From: JAGXRK01 sp963804005
Lineage (GTDB): Bacteria; Bacteroidota; Ignavibacteria; Ignavibacteriales; Ignavibacteriaceae
NCBI GenBank assembly: GCA_963804005.1
Contig: CAWDOP010000019.1
Coordinates: forward strand, 1 to 64,000
Direction: 5' to 3'
DNA: 64,000 nucleotides
Shown here: positions 51,157-61,065 of the stretch, in pieces
Layout: every line of letters starts with the position of its first letter
Position numbering within the stretch: position 1 is the stretch's first letter
Notes under the pieces: model-generated
The model's input: the letters and a program-made list of their open reading frames with translations, nothing else
Database searches by the model: none
Told to the model about the DNA's origin: nothing
Made by a program: the position numbers and the translations under genes

Positions 51157-54048
51157 ATGATGTCAAGAACTCTACAAATAATTTTACTAATAGTCTTTTG
51201 TACTCCTATTCTCATATTTTCACAAACGGGTAAGGTTGTAGGAAAAGTTACTGATCTTGAGAATGGTGAAGAACTCATTGGTGCTAATGTGTTTATAGAG
51301 GGTACAAATTTAGGAGCCGCTACTGATGTAAGGGGCGACTACCTTATTTTAAATGTGCCTCCAGGCAATTATACCGTTATTTCAAGGTATATTGGATACC
51401 GTGAGGTTAGAACTGAAAATATTAGGGTTTCTGTTAACCTTACAACAGAAGTATTTTTTGAACTTCCGTCAGAGACATATCAAACAGAAACAGTTGTTGT
51501 TGTAGCACCAAAACCACTTATTAATAAAAATGTTACTAATCAAACCAGTATTATTCGATCTGAGGATATAAAAAATCTTCCTATAAGAGGTATCAATGCT
51601 ATTGTAAGTATGCAGGCAGGAGTTGTTGCTTTGGATGGAAACCTTTATGTACGAGGCAGTCGTTCAGATGCTGTGGCGTTTTACGTAGATGGCGTACTGG
51701 TTAATAACCCTGTAACAGGTGGTTCTCGATCTGGAATTATTAATAATGCAATAGAAGAAATACAGGTTCAGGCAGGTGGATATTCTGCTGAGTTCGGTGG
51801 CGCAAACGGTGGAATTATTAGCTCTATTAGCAGATCGGGTACAGATGCTTACAACTTTGGCTTTGAAGCTATAACGGATAATTTTGCTAAAGCCGGCGAG
51901 GAATTTTTAAATGGCTATTCTTATGGTTATAGTGAATATACTTTAACAGCAGGTGGTCCTGTTATTCCCGGTTACAAGGATTTAAAATTTTTCTTTGCAG
52001 GAAATAATATTTATCAGCGCAGCCCTGCTGGATATTTTAGAGAGTATAATTTCTTAGGATTAACTGATCCTAATACCCCAAGCTATGATCCTTTTACCAC
52101 TTTAGCTGATACATTCGATGTGGTTTATCCTGCTGGTACCACAGTAAACAATGGCAGCAATACATATCAGGTTCAGGGTAATTTAACCTGGAATGTTCGT
52201 CCATTTACAATTAAGTTAACTGCAAATCACAGATGGAACGAAAACCGTTCAGGGGTAGATTGGACAACTGTGAATCGTGCAAATAGTGCAGGCTTAAATC
52301 AAAATTATACTTTTATTGGCGGGGTAAAAATTACTCACGTTATATCTCCTCAAGCTTTCTATGATGTGAATTTTAATTATTTTGATGATTACTCTGTTAA
52401 TATGGACCCCATCTTTAAGCACAATATTACTTTGTATGGTGATTCAATAGCTAATGCTGAATACGACAGAACATTGAGAAGGGACGGTGAGTACTTATCA
52501 ACTCTTCGCGCATTTGGATTAGGTTTTGAACGCAGTGACAGACCCTGGAATGGATATACAAAGACAAAATATCAGTCTTATGGTGGTAAAGTTAATTTAT
52601 TATATCAATTAGGAAAAATTCATGAGTTAAAAATTGGCGGTGAATATACCGGTTATACAATTCGCGGTTATAACATTGCTCCGGTACAAATTGCCGATAA
52701 TATTAGAACAATTGCCGACGGCGATATACGAGGTGTTTATGATCGTTTAGATAATTATGGTTATGATGTTTATGGTAATCCAATCGATTCGGGACCTGAA
52801 GGACCGAAACATCCTGTATTTGCAGCGTTTTATCTCCTTGATAAGATGGAATTTTCGGATCTGATATTAAACATTGGATTCAGATTGGATTATATCGATT
52901 CTGATTCTAGAACATTTCTTAATCCTAGTAGTGTAGTGTTCGACTCTGATGATATTCTCGATCCGGAATTTATGGTTGATGTAGAACCACTTGTACAAGT
53001 CAGTCCGCGTCTTGGTTTCTCTTTTCCTGTTACTGACCAAACCGTATTCCACGCTCAATATGGAAAATTTATTCAACAATCCAGATTGCGTGATGTTTAT
53101 CTTGGTTTCAACAGAGCCTCGGACGTAATAAAAGGTGGTTATGCAGAACTTAATCCTGTTGGTTATGGCATAAAACCGGAAAGAACAACACAATATGAAA
53201 TTGGATTTAAGCAGCAACTTGGAGAAAATTTTGCGTTTGACCTTACGGGATTTTATAAAGACATAAAAGATCAGGTGCAGCTAAGATCCATTTATGCAGA
53301 TCCAGATGCAGCACATACTCGATATTATGCATTAGTAAACGGTGATTTTGCAACAACTAAAGGATTCGAAATTAAAATTGATTTACGAAGGACACAGAGA
53401 ATTTCCGCGACGATAGATTACACATATTCTGATGCTCAGGGAACCGGTTCTACTCCAAATGAGGCGGGCCGTGCTGTTTGGCAATCACCAACTTTAACAC
53501 CATATTTCCCTATGCAGATATCTCCTTTAACTTTTAATCAGACGCACCGCGGCGCATTGAATATTGATTATCGTTTTGCCGATGATGATGGCCCTGATGT
53601 TTTTGGAGCAAAATTACTAGAGAATTTAGGTCTTAATTTACTTTTTACATTCAACAGTGGTCATAACTACACTCGAATTGAGGGTTTTGATAATGCACGG
53701 ACACCGTTAGAAGCATTGAACTCATCGGTAACTCCCTGGAATTTTCAATTGGATGCAAAGCTGGATAAGTCTTTTTCTCTCGGAGGTTTAAATTTCAATG
53801 TTTATGTGTGGGCAATAAATCTTCTTGATATTCAAAATGTTGTTAATGTATTCGGCACAAGTGGTGATCCTGAAGATGATGGATTCCTTGCCAGTCCGGC
53901 TGGCACTGCTGTTTATGAAGGGTACAAGTTCAGGAATGGCATAGAAGCTGCCGAATTATACAAACAACTTTACCTTGCCTCAATCTATAATTCTGGAAAC
54001 TATGGTACTCCAAGACAGATTAGGTTGGGAATCAGGTTAGATTATTAA
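51157..54048 (+). CDS. TonB-dependent receptor with carboxypeptidase-regulatory-like domain
   Basis: A 963-aa outer-membrane transporter. Signal peptide to FSQ (about residue 23), CarboxypepD_reg-like domain (GKVVGKVTDLENGEELIGANVFIEGTN, about 24-100), plug domain (IIRSEDIKNLP ... GLYVRGSRSDAVAFYVDGV, about 120-250) and a 22-strand-type barrel ending in an aromatic (RLGIRLDY). It should import a large or scarce substrate using TonB/ExbBD energy; the substrate is not evident. AGGAGAGACG precedes the ATG. The next gene starts 29 bases later, and this trio with a PorV-like protein looks like one operon. Confidence 0.9.
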   Translation: MMSRTLQIILLIVFCTPILIFSQTGKVVGKVTDLENGEELIGANVFIEGTNLGAATDVRGDYLILNVPPGNYTVISRYIGYREVRTENIRVSVNLTTEVFFELPSETYQTETVVVVAPKPLINKNVTNQTSIIRSEDIKNLPIRGINAIVSMQAGVVALDGNLYVRGSRSDAVAFYVDGVLVNNPVTGGSRSGIINNAIEEIQVQAGGYSAEFGGANGGIISSISRSGTDAYNFGFEAITDNFAKAGEEFLNGYSYGYSEYTLTAGGPVIPGYKDLKFFFAGNNIYQRSPAGYFREYNFLGLTDPNTPSYDPFTTLADTFDVVYPAGTTVNNGSNTYQVQGNLTWNVRPFTIKLTANHRWNENRSGVDWTTVNRANSAGLNQNYTFIGGVKITHVISPQAFYDVNFNYFDDYSVNMDPIFKHNITLYGDSIANAEYDRTLRRDGEYLSTLRAFGLGFERSDRPWNGYTKTKYQSYGGKVNLLYQLGKIHELKIGGEYTGYTIRGYNIAPVQIADNIRTIADGDIRGVYDRLDNYGYDVYGNPIDSGPEGPKHPVFAAFYLLDKMEFSDLILNIGFRLDYIDSDSRTFLNPSSVVFDSDDILDPEFMVDVEPLVQVSPRLGFSFPVTDQTVFHAQYGKFIQQSRLRDVYLGFNRASDVIKGGYAELNPVGYGIKPERTTQYEIGFKQQLGENFAFDLTGFYKDIKDQVQLRSIYADPDAAHTRYYALVNGDFATTKGFEIKIDLRRTQRISATIDYTYSDAQGTGSTPNEAGRAVWQSPTLTPYFPMQISPLTFNQTHRGALNIDYRFADDDGPDVFGAKLLENLGLNLLFTFNSGHNYTRIEGFDNARTPLEALNSSVTPWNFQLDAKLDKSFSLGGLNFNVYVWAINLLDIQNVVNVFGTSGDPEDDGFLASPAGTAVYEGYKFRNGIEAAELYKQLYLASIYNSGNYGTPRQIRLGIRLDY

Positions 54049-54077
54049 TTTTAATTCGAATTAGTATGGAGAGAAAA

Positions 54078-57000
54078 ATGAAAAATAACAGATTTATTTA
54101 TTATATATCGTTTGTGATATTAGCTGGTTTGCTCTCTTTCGGTTTTACACCGGGCGATAAGGAAAAAACTCCGCGAGTTTCCAAGGTAACTACAAACGAT
54201 GATTCAGAATATATAGCAATCAATCAGTGTTTTATGTGGATTGCAAATAATGGTATGGGTTCTCATAATCCCATATCCGATGATTCCGGATTCTATTGGC
54301 CCGGCGGCGAAGAGGCCACTATCCCGGCTATATTTGCCGATGGGTTGATCTGGGGTGCTAAAATTGGTCGGGAGATTCGTGTTAATGGAGCTACATACCG
54401 TTATGGACTGCAAGCTGGGAAGATTCTCGAAGATGGAACTGCAGATGATCCCAGTAATCCTAAGTATAGAGTATATAAAATAAGAAAAGGGTGGGAAAAT
54501 CTTCCTCCCGGTCCTGCGAAAGATGCATTAGAAAAAGATTATAATGAGTGGCCAATGGAGGATGGTGCACCTTATGTCGACGTTGATGGCAATGGTGAAT
54601 ATACACCCGGTATCGATACACCTCACTTTGTCGGAGATATGGTTTTATGGTGCGTTTCGAATGATTTGGATCCTGCAAAGGCTACATATACATATGGTAC
54701 ATTACCTATGGGATTAGAGCAGCAAATGACAACTTTCGCATTTAATAGAACCGGTGATCTTGGAGATATGGTTTTTAAAAGATATTTACTTATCAATAAA
54801 GGTTCACTAACCATGGATAATGTGTATCTTGGCTATTGGTCTGATACAGATCTGGGATATGCTGGCGATGATTTTACAGGTTGTGATACTGTTCTTAGTC
54901 TTGGCTATACTTATAATGGGGATAATGATGATCAAGGTTTTTATGGTCCAAATCCTCCTGCCATTGGCTATGATTTCTTCCAGGGTCCTATTGTACCAAC
55001 TGGAATTGAAACTGATAGCGCGAAGTTTTTATCTTCCTGGAGAAAAGGATATAGAAATCTTCCAATGACTGCCTTTACTTTTTATATAAACGGCAGTGCT
55101 ACTTATGCTGATCCCGACCTTGGTATAGCTGCAGGCTCAGTTCAGTTTTATTACTATTTAACCGGCTATTTATGGAATGGCGATCCTTTCATTGATGCTC
55201 AAACTGGTGAGGAAGTTAAATTTTGTCTTGCCGGAGATCCTGTAGCAGGAACGGGTTGGTATGAAGGAGCAGGTTGGCCTGGGGGGGAAGTACCTGATGA
55301 TAGAAGACATTTAATGTGTTCAGGACCTTTTACTATGGCTCCTGGAGATACTCAAGAAGTTGTTGTGGGAATAGTAATTGCAAGAGGTACTAGTAATATA
55401 AATAGTATTACTGAATTGAAAAGGAAAGATGCTGCGGCTCAGATCGCTTACGATCTGGATTTCCAACTTACACCATCACCAAATACTCCTAAAGTAGGTG
55501 CTTTTGGGGATGAGGGTGAAGTGACTCTTTATTGGGGATCAAATAGTGAGAATTATGATGAAATCGATCCTTTAATTAGGAATCAAGGATTCACGGATAC
55601 TACATACAACTTTCAAGGATATAGGATCTGGCAGTTTAGTGATATGGCAGGTTCCGACCCAACTTTAATAGGGTTAACTGACATTCAGGATGATATAGAT
55701 GTGGTTACTCAAAAGACTGTTATTGGGGGTATTGAAGTTGAAGTGCCTGTATTTGAATTGCCAAACGTAGGTCTGGAACGTTATTATAGAACCAGAGAGG
55801 ATAAAATAAATGGTGTTCCTCTGAAAAATGCTCGTGCATATTACTTTGCTGTAACAGCATTTGGTTACTCACCTAACAGTGATCCAAAATATTTAGAAAA
55901 CCCTCCGCAGATTATTGCAGTCAGACCCGGAAGGCAAGCAATTGATGTAAATTTGTTTGGTAACTCAGGTGATTATATTTCTTCTGTTGCTACTCAAGTT
56001 TCGGGATCTGGTGATGGTCTTGTTGATATTTGGGTTGTTGACCCGCTTGCCTTAACCGGTAATGAATACGAAATATCAGTTACATCAGATGGGTTAGTAC
56101 CAGGTGATACTACTTATTCAATAATTAATGTTTCCACGTCCGATACTCTTGTTACCGGTGCGGCAGTATTTGGTTCTGATAGCCTGAATGGAAAATATGT
56201 GACTGATGGTTTTGTAACAAGAGTGACGAATGTCGGTTTAGACGCAATTTTAATTCCAGATCCTACTCAAAGGTATTTAACTAAGAGTGTTGTTGAATAT
56301 GCAGGTCCGGGTGGAGTAATTCTTGATCCACCGGTACTTGTTGAAAACGAATTAAATTCAACTGGACAGTGGAAAGTTTTTGCTGGTGGTACAAGTTTAA
56401 GATATAACTGGCAGCCTAATGTATCTCAGCAGGGTCTAGGTTATGATAATTATGAAATTCGATTTACGGGGACATCTCCATACTACGCAAGTGGACATAG
56501 ACCAACTTTGTTCCCTCCTTTTGGTAACGATTCATTAGGTATAGGGACGGTTCCTTTTACAATCTGGAATGTTGGTAGAGATTACATTGATCCTTCTGAT
56601 GATTACCAGCTTGCCGTGAAAATTATTGATTATTTCACAGCTGATCCAACTCGTGGGGTATATGATTTTATGTGGACTCATAAAGCCAATGGAGAATGGG
56701 AAGAGATATTCGCATATGATGTTAGACCTCAAGGTCTTGATCCAGCAAATTTACCGATTACATCGGGCATAAGTATTCTTACCCCAACCATCCATAAATT
56801 TGGGCAATTTGTTATAGAAGGCGAATTACCGGCACCTGGAACGATAATTAGATTAACTACATATAAAGGATTATCAGGATTCCAAGGCGGAGATAAGTTC
56901 AGAATAACTGCTCCAACATCAGATATCGGTAATTCAGCTACCGGACAAGCAAACCTGAATAATATTACTGTTTTTCCAAATCCATATTTTGGTGCTCAGG

Positions 57001-57269
57001 GTCTGGAAAGAAGTAAATACGATCGATTTATGAGAATTACCGGTTTGCCGGCACAAGCAACTATTAGGATAGTTTCACTAGCTGGTGTATTCATCAGAGA
57101 AATTGAAAAGGATCCGACATCACAGTACGTAGACTGGAATCTTAGAAACAGTGATGGATTGCCTGTAGCCAGTGGTATTTATATAGCATATATCGATATG
57201 CCTGGAATTGGCACGAAAATTTTGAAGTTGGCTGTTATTCAAGAAACGCAATACATTGATAGAATCTAA
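54078..57269 (+). CDS. Very large secreted protein with FlgD/T9SS-type C-terminal domain
   Basis: A 1063-aa exported protein with signal peptide (MKNNRFIYYISFVILAGLLSFGF). The passenger is beta-rich and Asp/Gly-rich (repeated calcium-site-like DxDxNGxxxP, as in PYVDVDGNGEYTPGIDTP) with fibronectin-III-like sections (VTLYWGSNSENYDE...). The C-terminal 100 residues (ITVFPNPYFGAQ ... DWNLRNSDGLPVASGIYIAYI) are a variant sorting domain. Start ATG 54078 is chosen because GGAGAG sits just before; the 54066 ATG would overlap that site. Homologues next to TonB receptors and PorV are common in this group; the role is unknown. Confidence 0.78.
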   Translation: MKNNRFIYYISFVILAGLLSFGFTPGDKEKTPRVSKVTTNDDSEYIAINQCFMWIANNGMGSHNPISDDSGFYWPGGEEATIPAIFADGLIWGAKIGREIRVNGATYRYGLQAGKILEDGTADDPSNPKYRVYKIRKGWENLPPGPAKDALEKDYNEWPMEDGAPYVDVDGNGEYTPGIDTPHFVGDMVLWCVSNDLDPAKATYTYGTLPMGLEQQMTTFAFNRTGDLGDMVFKRYLLINKGSLTMDNVYLGYWSDTDLGYAGDDFTGCDTVLSLGYTYNGDNDDQGFYGPNPPAIGYDFFQGPIVPTGIETDSAKFLSSWRKGYRNLPMTAFTFYINGSATYADPDLGIAAGSVQFYYYLTGYLWNGDPFIDAQTGEEVKFCLAGDPVAGTGWYEGAGWPGGEVPDDRRHLMCSGPFTMAPGDTQEVVVGIVIARGTSNINSITELKRKDAAAQIAYDLDFQLTPSPNTPKVGAFGDEGEVTLYWGSNSENYDEIDPLIRNQGFTDTTYNFQGYRIWQFSDMAGSDPTLIGLTDIQDDIDVVTQKTVIGGIEVEVPVFELPNVGLERYYRTREDKINGVPLKNARAYYFAVTAFGYSPNSDPKYLENPPQIIAVRPGRQAIDVNLFGNSGDYISSVATQVSGSGDGLVDIWVVDPLALTGNEYEISVTSDGLVPGDTTYSIINVSTSDTLVTGAAVFGSDSLNGKYVTDGFVTRVTNVGLDAILIPDPTQRYLTKSVVEYAGPGGVILDPPVLVENELNSTGQWKVFAGGTSLRYNWQPNVSQQGLGYDNYEIRFTGTSPYYASGHRPTLFPPFGNDSLGIGTVPFTIWNVGRDYIDPSDDYQLAVKIIDYFTADPTRGVYDFMWTHKANGEWEEIFAYDVRPQGLDPANLPITSGISILTPTIHKFGQFVIEGELPAPGTIIRLTTYKGLSGFQGGDKFRITAPTSDIGNSATGQANLNNITVFPNPYFGAQGLERSKYDRFMRITGLPAQATIRIVSLAGVFIREIEKDPTSQYVDWNLRNSDGLPVASGIYIAYIDMPGIGTKILKLAVIQETQYIDRI

Positions 57270-57276
57270 TGATTCG

Positions 57277-57295
57277 GGGGAGTTAATCTCCCCCT
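57277..57295. terminator. GC-rich hairpin between the large secreted protein and the PorV-like gene
   Basis: GGGGGAG (57277-57283), loop TTAAT, CTCCCCC (57289-57295). No T-run; it may limit downstream transcription or protect mRNA ends. Confidence 0.5.
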
Positions 57296-57337
57296 TAGTA
57301 AAAGCAAAGTATTGCCTAAAATAAAGGAGATTGAAAA

Positions 57338-58375
57338 ATGATAAAAAGGTTGACAATAATTTTTATAATTATCTTAAGTGTCACAGCTTTAACCACCGAC
57401 TTGTATGCCGGGGGTGATAAGAGAAATGGAACCGCCGGTGCTCAGGAATTATTGATTCCTGTCAGTGCTAGAGGATTAGCCATGAGTGGTGCATATATTG
57501 CCGGTATTTCCGGGTTAGATGCTATCTTTTATAATCCGGCAGGTTTTGGTGCCTCTGATTTCGGAACTGAAGCTATGTTCTCCTATATGAATTACATTGC
57601 CGACATCGGATTTTCATTTGCTGCTGTTGGCGTTAATCTTGGAGATTTTGGTTCACTCGCTTTCAGTGTCCGTTCACTTGACTTCGGTGATATTCCCATA
57701 ACCACAATTGATAATCCTTATGGGACCGGATCATCATTTTCACCTACATTTTTTGTCGGTGGAATTACATATTCTAACAGCCTGACGGATAGAGTTCGAG
57801 TTGGTGTTAATTTAAATCTTATTTCAGAAAATATTATTAGAACTTCTGCCTCTGGGGTCTCGTTCGATGCCGGTATTCAATATATTGGACTTGCCGGGGT
57901 TGAAGGATTAAAAATGGGTGTTGTATTAAAGAATCTTGGCACCCAAATGAAATATGCTGGCGAAGATCTGATTAGGATAGCAGACGATATTAATTCATTG
58001 AGAGGTACACAATTCTATACCATTGATGCTGCATCTTTCGAATTGCCCTCGCAACTCGAATTTGGATTATCATATACACATAGATTTAATGAATCATATT
58101 CAACAATTGTAGCTTCTTCATTTCAAAATAATAACTTTGCAAATGATGAATATAGAATTGCCGGTGAATTTAATTTCGATGATTTATTCTTTCTACGTGG
58201 CGGATATGCTTATGTAAGTGAAAATACTGACGATACAAACCAAAGTATCTGGGGTCCTACTTTTGGAGTTGGTTTCGCTCTCAGGACTGGAGTTGATATT
58301 TTCATAGATTATGCTTACCGTTCGGTTGATTATTTCGATGCAAATCATATGATAACTGTAAAGTTAGGTTTCTAA
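57338..58375 (+). CDS. PorV/PorQ-type (UPF0164) outer membrane protein
   Basis: A 345-aa beta-barrel protein of the PorV/PorQ family: signal peptide to LYAGG (about residue 25), then AQELLIPVSARGLAMSGAYIAGISGLDAIFYNPAGFG, the standard family opening. PorV shuttles T9SS cargo to the attachment complex in Porphyromonas; in this phylum many paralogues sit beside TonB receptor genes. AAAGGAG precedes the ATG. It closes the 50333-58375 cluster and is followed by a strong terminator. Confidence 0.85.
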   Translation: MIKRLTIIFIIILSVTALTTDLYAGGDKRNGTAGAQELLIPVSARGLAMSGAYIAGISGLDAIFYNPAGFGASDFGTEAMFSYMNYIADIGFSFAAVGVNLGDFGSLAFSVRSLDFGDIPITTIDNPYGTGSSFSPTFFVGGITYSNSLTDRVRVGVNLNLISENIIRTSASGVSFDAGIQYIGLAGVEGLKMGVVLKNLGTQMKYAGEDLIRIADDINSLRGTQFYTIDAASFELPSQLEFGLSYTHRFNESYSTIVASSFQNNNFANDEYRIAGEFNFDDLFFLRGGYAYVSENTDDTNQSIWGPTFGVGFALRTGVDIFIDYAYRSVDYFDANHMITVKLGF

Positions 58376-58398
58376 TTACTGGTTTAATAATTTCTTTT

Positions 58399-58433
58399 AA
58401 GCGTCTGTTGTTTTTCAGCAGACGCTTTTTTTT
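58399..58433 (+). terminator. Rho-independent terminator
   Basis: AAGCGTCTG (58399-58407) and CAGACGCTT (58419-58427) with a short loop, followed by a T-run to 58433. Ends the surface-protein operon. Confidence 0.88.
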
Positions 58434-58454
58434 CATTTTAAATTTGGTACACTT

Positions 58455-59825
58455 ATGAAAAGCATTATTCTCTTTTTTCTCCTCACTCCGGTTTTTATTT
58501 TAGCGCAATCCAAACTCGATTTTGAATTCGATTATGCTCAGTTTGCTTATGATTCAACGAATAATTTTGTTGAGGTTTATTATTCTTTTAACCGGAACAG
58601 TTTGAAAATAGTTACGGATTCTCTAGGTCAAAGGATTGATGGATCTTTGAAAATAGTTATCGAAGATTCCGCATCGGGTGAAATAATTCTAGATAATCAG
58701 TGGAAGATTTCTCATTCTATTACAGATGATGATTCAGATCAGAATCAAAGTCTTATTGGAATTATTAGTTTTATTCTTCCGGAAGGAATTCTCAAATTAG
58801 AAATTACCGGGGCCGATTTGAATGATGCAAACAATGTAAAAAGTATAATTGATCAAATTGTGGTAAATCCTATTTTAAAAGATGGGATAGGAATAAGCGA
58901 TATACAACTAGCTTATAATATGATTCAGGGAAGTGAAAACGTCAATTCAATTTTTTATAAAAATACTTATGAAATAGTTCCTGTTCCGAACTTGGTTTTT
59001 GGTAAAGATCAACCAGTGTTGTTCTATTATATAGAGTTATATCATCTAGATAATCTTGAACAGGATGATTCTATGCTGAAATTAAATCAATTGATGTTAA
59101 ATAGTCGTGGAAATATTATTAAAGGCAAAGACAAATATTTTTCCAGAAATGCAGATTCCAGGGTAGAAGTTGGCTCTGTTGTAATTGCAAATCTTCCAAC
59201 TGATACTTATACTATAGTACTTTCTGTTATAGATAGCGTGAATAATAAAGGTGTTTCAACATCAAAAAAATTCTTTATCTATAATCCTGATCTTTTTTAC
59301 GATGATACTACGGCAACGAGCAACCTTGCAATTTTAGCTACTGCATTTGGTTCTATGTCCGAGGAAGAACTAGATGATATCTTCGAGAAATCAAAGTATA
59401 TCGCCACATCAGCAGAAATTGATAAATATAATAAACTGTCTACTGAAGATGGTAAAAGACAGTTTATGAATGAATTCTGGAAATTAAGAGACGATGCTTC
59501 TGATACACCACGAAATGAATTTTATACCACCTATTTTCAGAGAGTTGAAATTGCAAATCAAAGATATGCAGCCCTATCAAGGGCAGGTTGGAAAACCGAC
59601 AGGGGCAGAGTTTTCATAATGTTTGGTGAGCCTACAGAAATTGAACGTTATCCAAATCAAATTGAAACCAGACCTTATGAAATTTGGCAATATACAGATA
59701 TAGAAGGCGGAGTATTTTTTGTGTTTGCCGACATTTCAGGATTTTCTGATTATTCTTTAGTTCACTCTACAAAAAGAGGAGAACTCAGAGATGATAATTG
59801 GAGTCGTAGAATTTATGTGAGATGA
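58455..59825 (+). CDS. GWxTD-domain secreted protein
   Basis: A 456-aa exported protein: signal peptide (MKSIILFFLLTPVFILAQ), a beta-rich domain to about 290, then helical residues and the GWxTD domain near the C-terminus (AGWKTDRGRVFIMFGEPTEI, followed by YPNQIETRPYEIWQYTD and DNWSRRIYVR). GWxTD proteins occur across many bacterial phyla, often beside TonB receptors or TPR proteins, with unknown function. Only a 29-base gap with a terminator separates it from the PorV-like gene upstream. Confidence 0.88.
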   Translation: MKSIILFFLLTPVFILAQSKLDFEFDYAQFAYDSTNNFVEVYYSFNRNSLKIVTDSLGQRIDGSLKIVIEDSASGEIILDNQWKISHSITDDDSDQNQSLIGIISFILPEGILKLEITGADLNDANNVKSIIDQIVVNPILKDGIGISDIQLAYNMIQGSENVNSIFYKNTYEIVPVPNLVFGKDQPVLFYYIELYHLDNLEQDDSMLKLNQLMLNSRGNIIKGKDKYFSRNADSRVEVGSVVIANLPTDTYTIVLSVIDSVNNKGVSTSKKFFIYNPDLFYDDTTATSNLAILATAFGSMSEEELDDIFEKSKYIATSAEIDKYNKLSTEDGKRQFMNEFWKLRDDASDTPRNEFYTTYFQRVEIANQRYAALSRAGWKTDRGRVFIMFGEPTEIERYPNQIETRPYEIWQYTDIEGGVFFVFADISGFSDYSLVHSTKRGELRDDNWSRRIYVR

Positions 59826-59863
59826 TTTTCGTGGTTGTCTCTCTCATAAGTCCAAATTTCCTT

Positions 59864-59951
59864 GTCATTCCGGTGAAAACGGGAATTCAAAATCCATAAA
59901 ATAAAATGGATTCCCACTCCTGCCTACCGCAGGCAGGTTCGTGGGAATGAC
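59864..59951. repeat. 88-bp palindromic REP/MITE-like element with GTCATTC ends
   Basis: It begins GTCATTC (59864-59870) and ends GAATGAC (59945-59951). Inside are nested stems: CCGG...GGG (59871-59883), ATTCCCAC/GTGGGAAT (59910-59917 with 59941-59948) and CCTGCCT/AGGCAGG (59919-59925 with 59931-59937). The end heptamers equal those of the four-helix-bundle element at 34841-35348, and the inner palindrome also occurs at 24822-24841. No ORF inside. Confidence 0.72.
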
Positions 59952-60057
59952 AAATGAGTAAAATTTACTTTTTTAACGACATCTTCTATATCTTCATTTA
60001 TTGCTCTCTTTTATATTCTTCTTTGTTTATTTTTAAGCAGTTAAAATTTAATTGTAA

Positions 60058-60927
60058 TTGAAAAATAGATTAGAATACATACTTTTTATTTCCTTCAGTT
60101 TTTTCTTCAGGATTATTGGATTATATCTGTCCCGTAGATTTGCAGTAGTAATTGCAATTATATTTTATTTTCTGATTCCAATAAGAAAAGAAGTTACAAT
60201 TGATAACATTACAAATGCCTTCCCCGAATTAAATAAAAGACAAATAAGAAAAATTGCTTTTGGAGCTTACAGAAGTTTTGCTATAACACTTGTCGAAATT
60301 CTTTTTACACCGTCTATTAGCAAAAAGCAAATGATCGACGAAGTCAAATGCAGCAACGTTGAGCTTATCTCCCAAAAATTTAAGGAAGGGAATGGGGTGA
60401 TTTTATTATCCGCACATTTCGGTAATTGGGAATATATAGCAAATTCCATTTCACTTCAGAATGATAAAAAATTCACTGTTATTGTTAAACCGCTTCGTAA
60501 TAATCTTGTATCTGATTGGATGAATAAAATGAGAACTAAATGGAATAATGATGTGGTTTTTCTTGGAGTCTCTATCAGACAAATTTATAATGTTTTAAGA
60601 GAAAAAAATATTGTTGCATTGGTTGCTGATCAAAGAGGACCTGAAGATAGCATAAAACTTGATTTTTTTGGTAGAAAAACCTCTGTTTTAGTTGGTCCTG
60701 CTGCACTTGCTCTTAAAACTGGCGCACCAATAATTTACGGTATTTCAATCCGTCAAAAGGATTATTCTTATAAAGTAGATCTTGTTGAGATCAGCACTGA
60801 TAATCTTCCTGCTGATAATAATGATAAAATAGAAGGGCTAAGTAAACGTCATTTAAAGTATCTTGAATCTATAATAAAACAATATCCTGAACAATGGCTC
60901 TGGATGCATAATAGGTGGAAGCATTAA
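60058..60927 (+). CDS. Lipid A acyltransferase LpxL/HtrB-like
   Basis: A 289-aa membrane-bound acyltransferase of the lysophospholipid/lipid A late-acyltransferase family. One N-terminal helix (about 6-30), the catalytic HxxxxE motif HFGNWE (about 120-125), then VADQRGP and a later PLR...AGAPIIYGIS block are normal for LpxL/LpxM. It should add a secondary acyl chain to lipid A, at the inner face of the inner membrane. Start is TTG 60058 with no nearby ATG and no obvious Shine-Dalgarno. Confidence 0.86.
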   Translation: MKNRLEYILFISFSFFFRIIGLYLSRRFAVVIAIIFYFLIPIRKEVTIDNITNAFPELNKRQIRKIAFGAYRSFAITLVEILFTPSISKKQMIDEVKCSNVELISQKFKEGNGVILLSAHFGNWEYIANSISLQNDKKFTVIVKPLRNNLVSDWMNKMRTKWNNDVVFLGVSIRQIYNVLREKNIVALVADQRGPEDSIKLDFFGRKTSVLVGPAALALKTGAPIIYGISIRQKDYSYKVDLVEISTDNLPADNNDKIEGLSKRHLKYLESIIKQYPEQWLWMHNRWKH

Positions 60928-61065
60928 TGATTGAAAGATTACAAGATTGTAATATTGTAAGATTTTTATTTTGATTTAAAATAAATTTTTGCTGGATAGT
61001 AGATGAGAATTAAGTTTTAATAAAATTCGGATTTTGAAGACAGCATAATAAAGTACAAAACTGAA

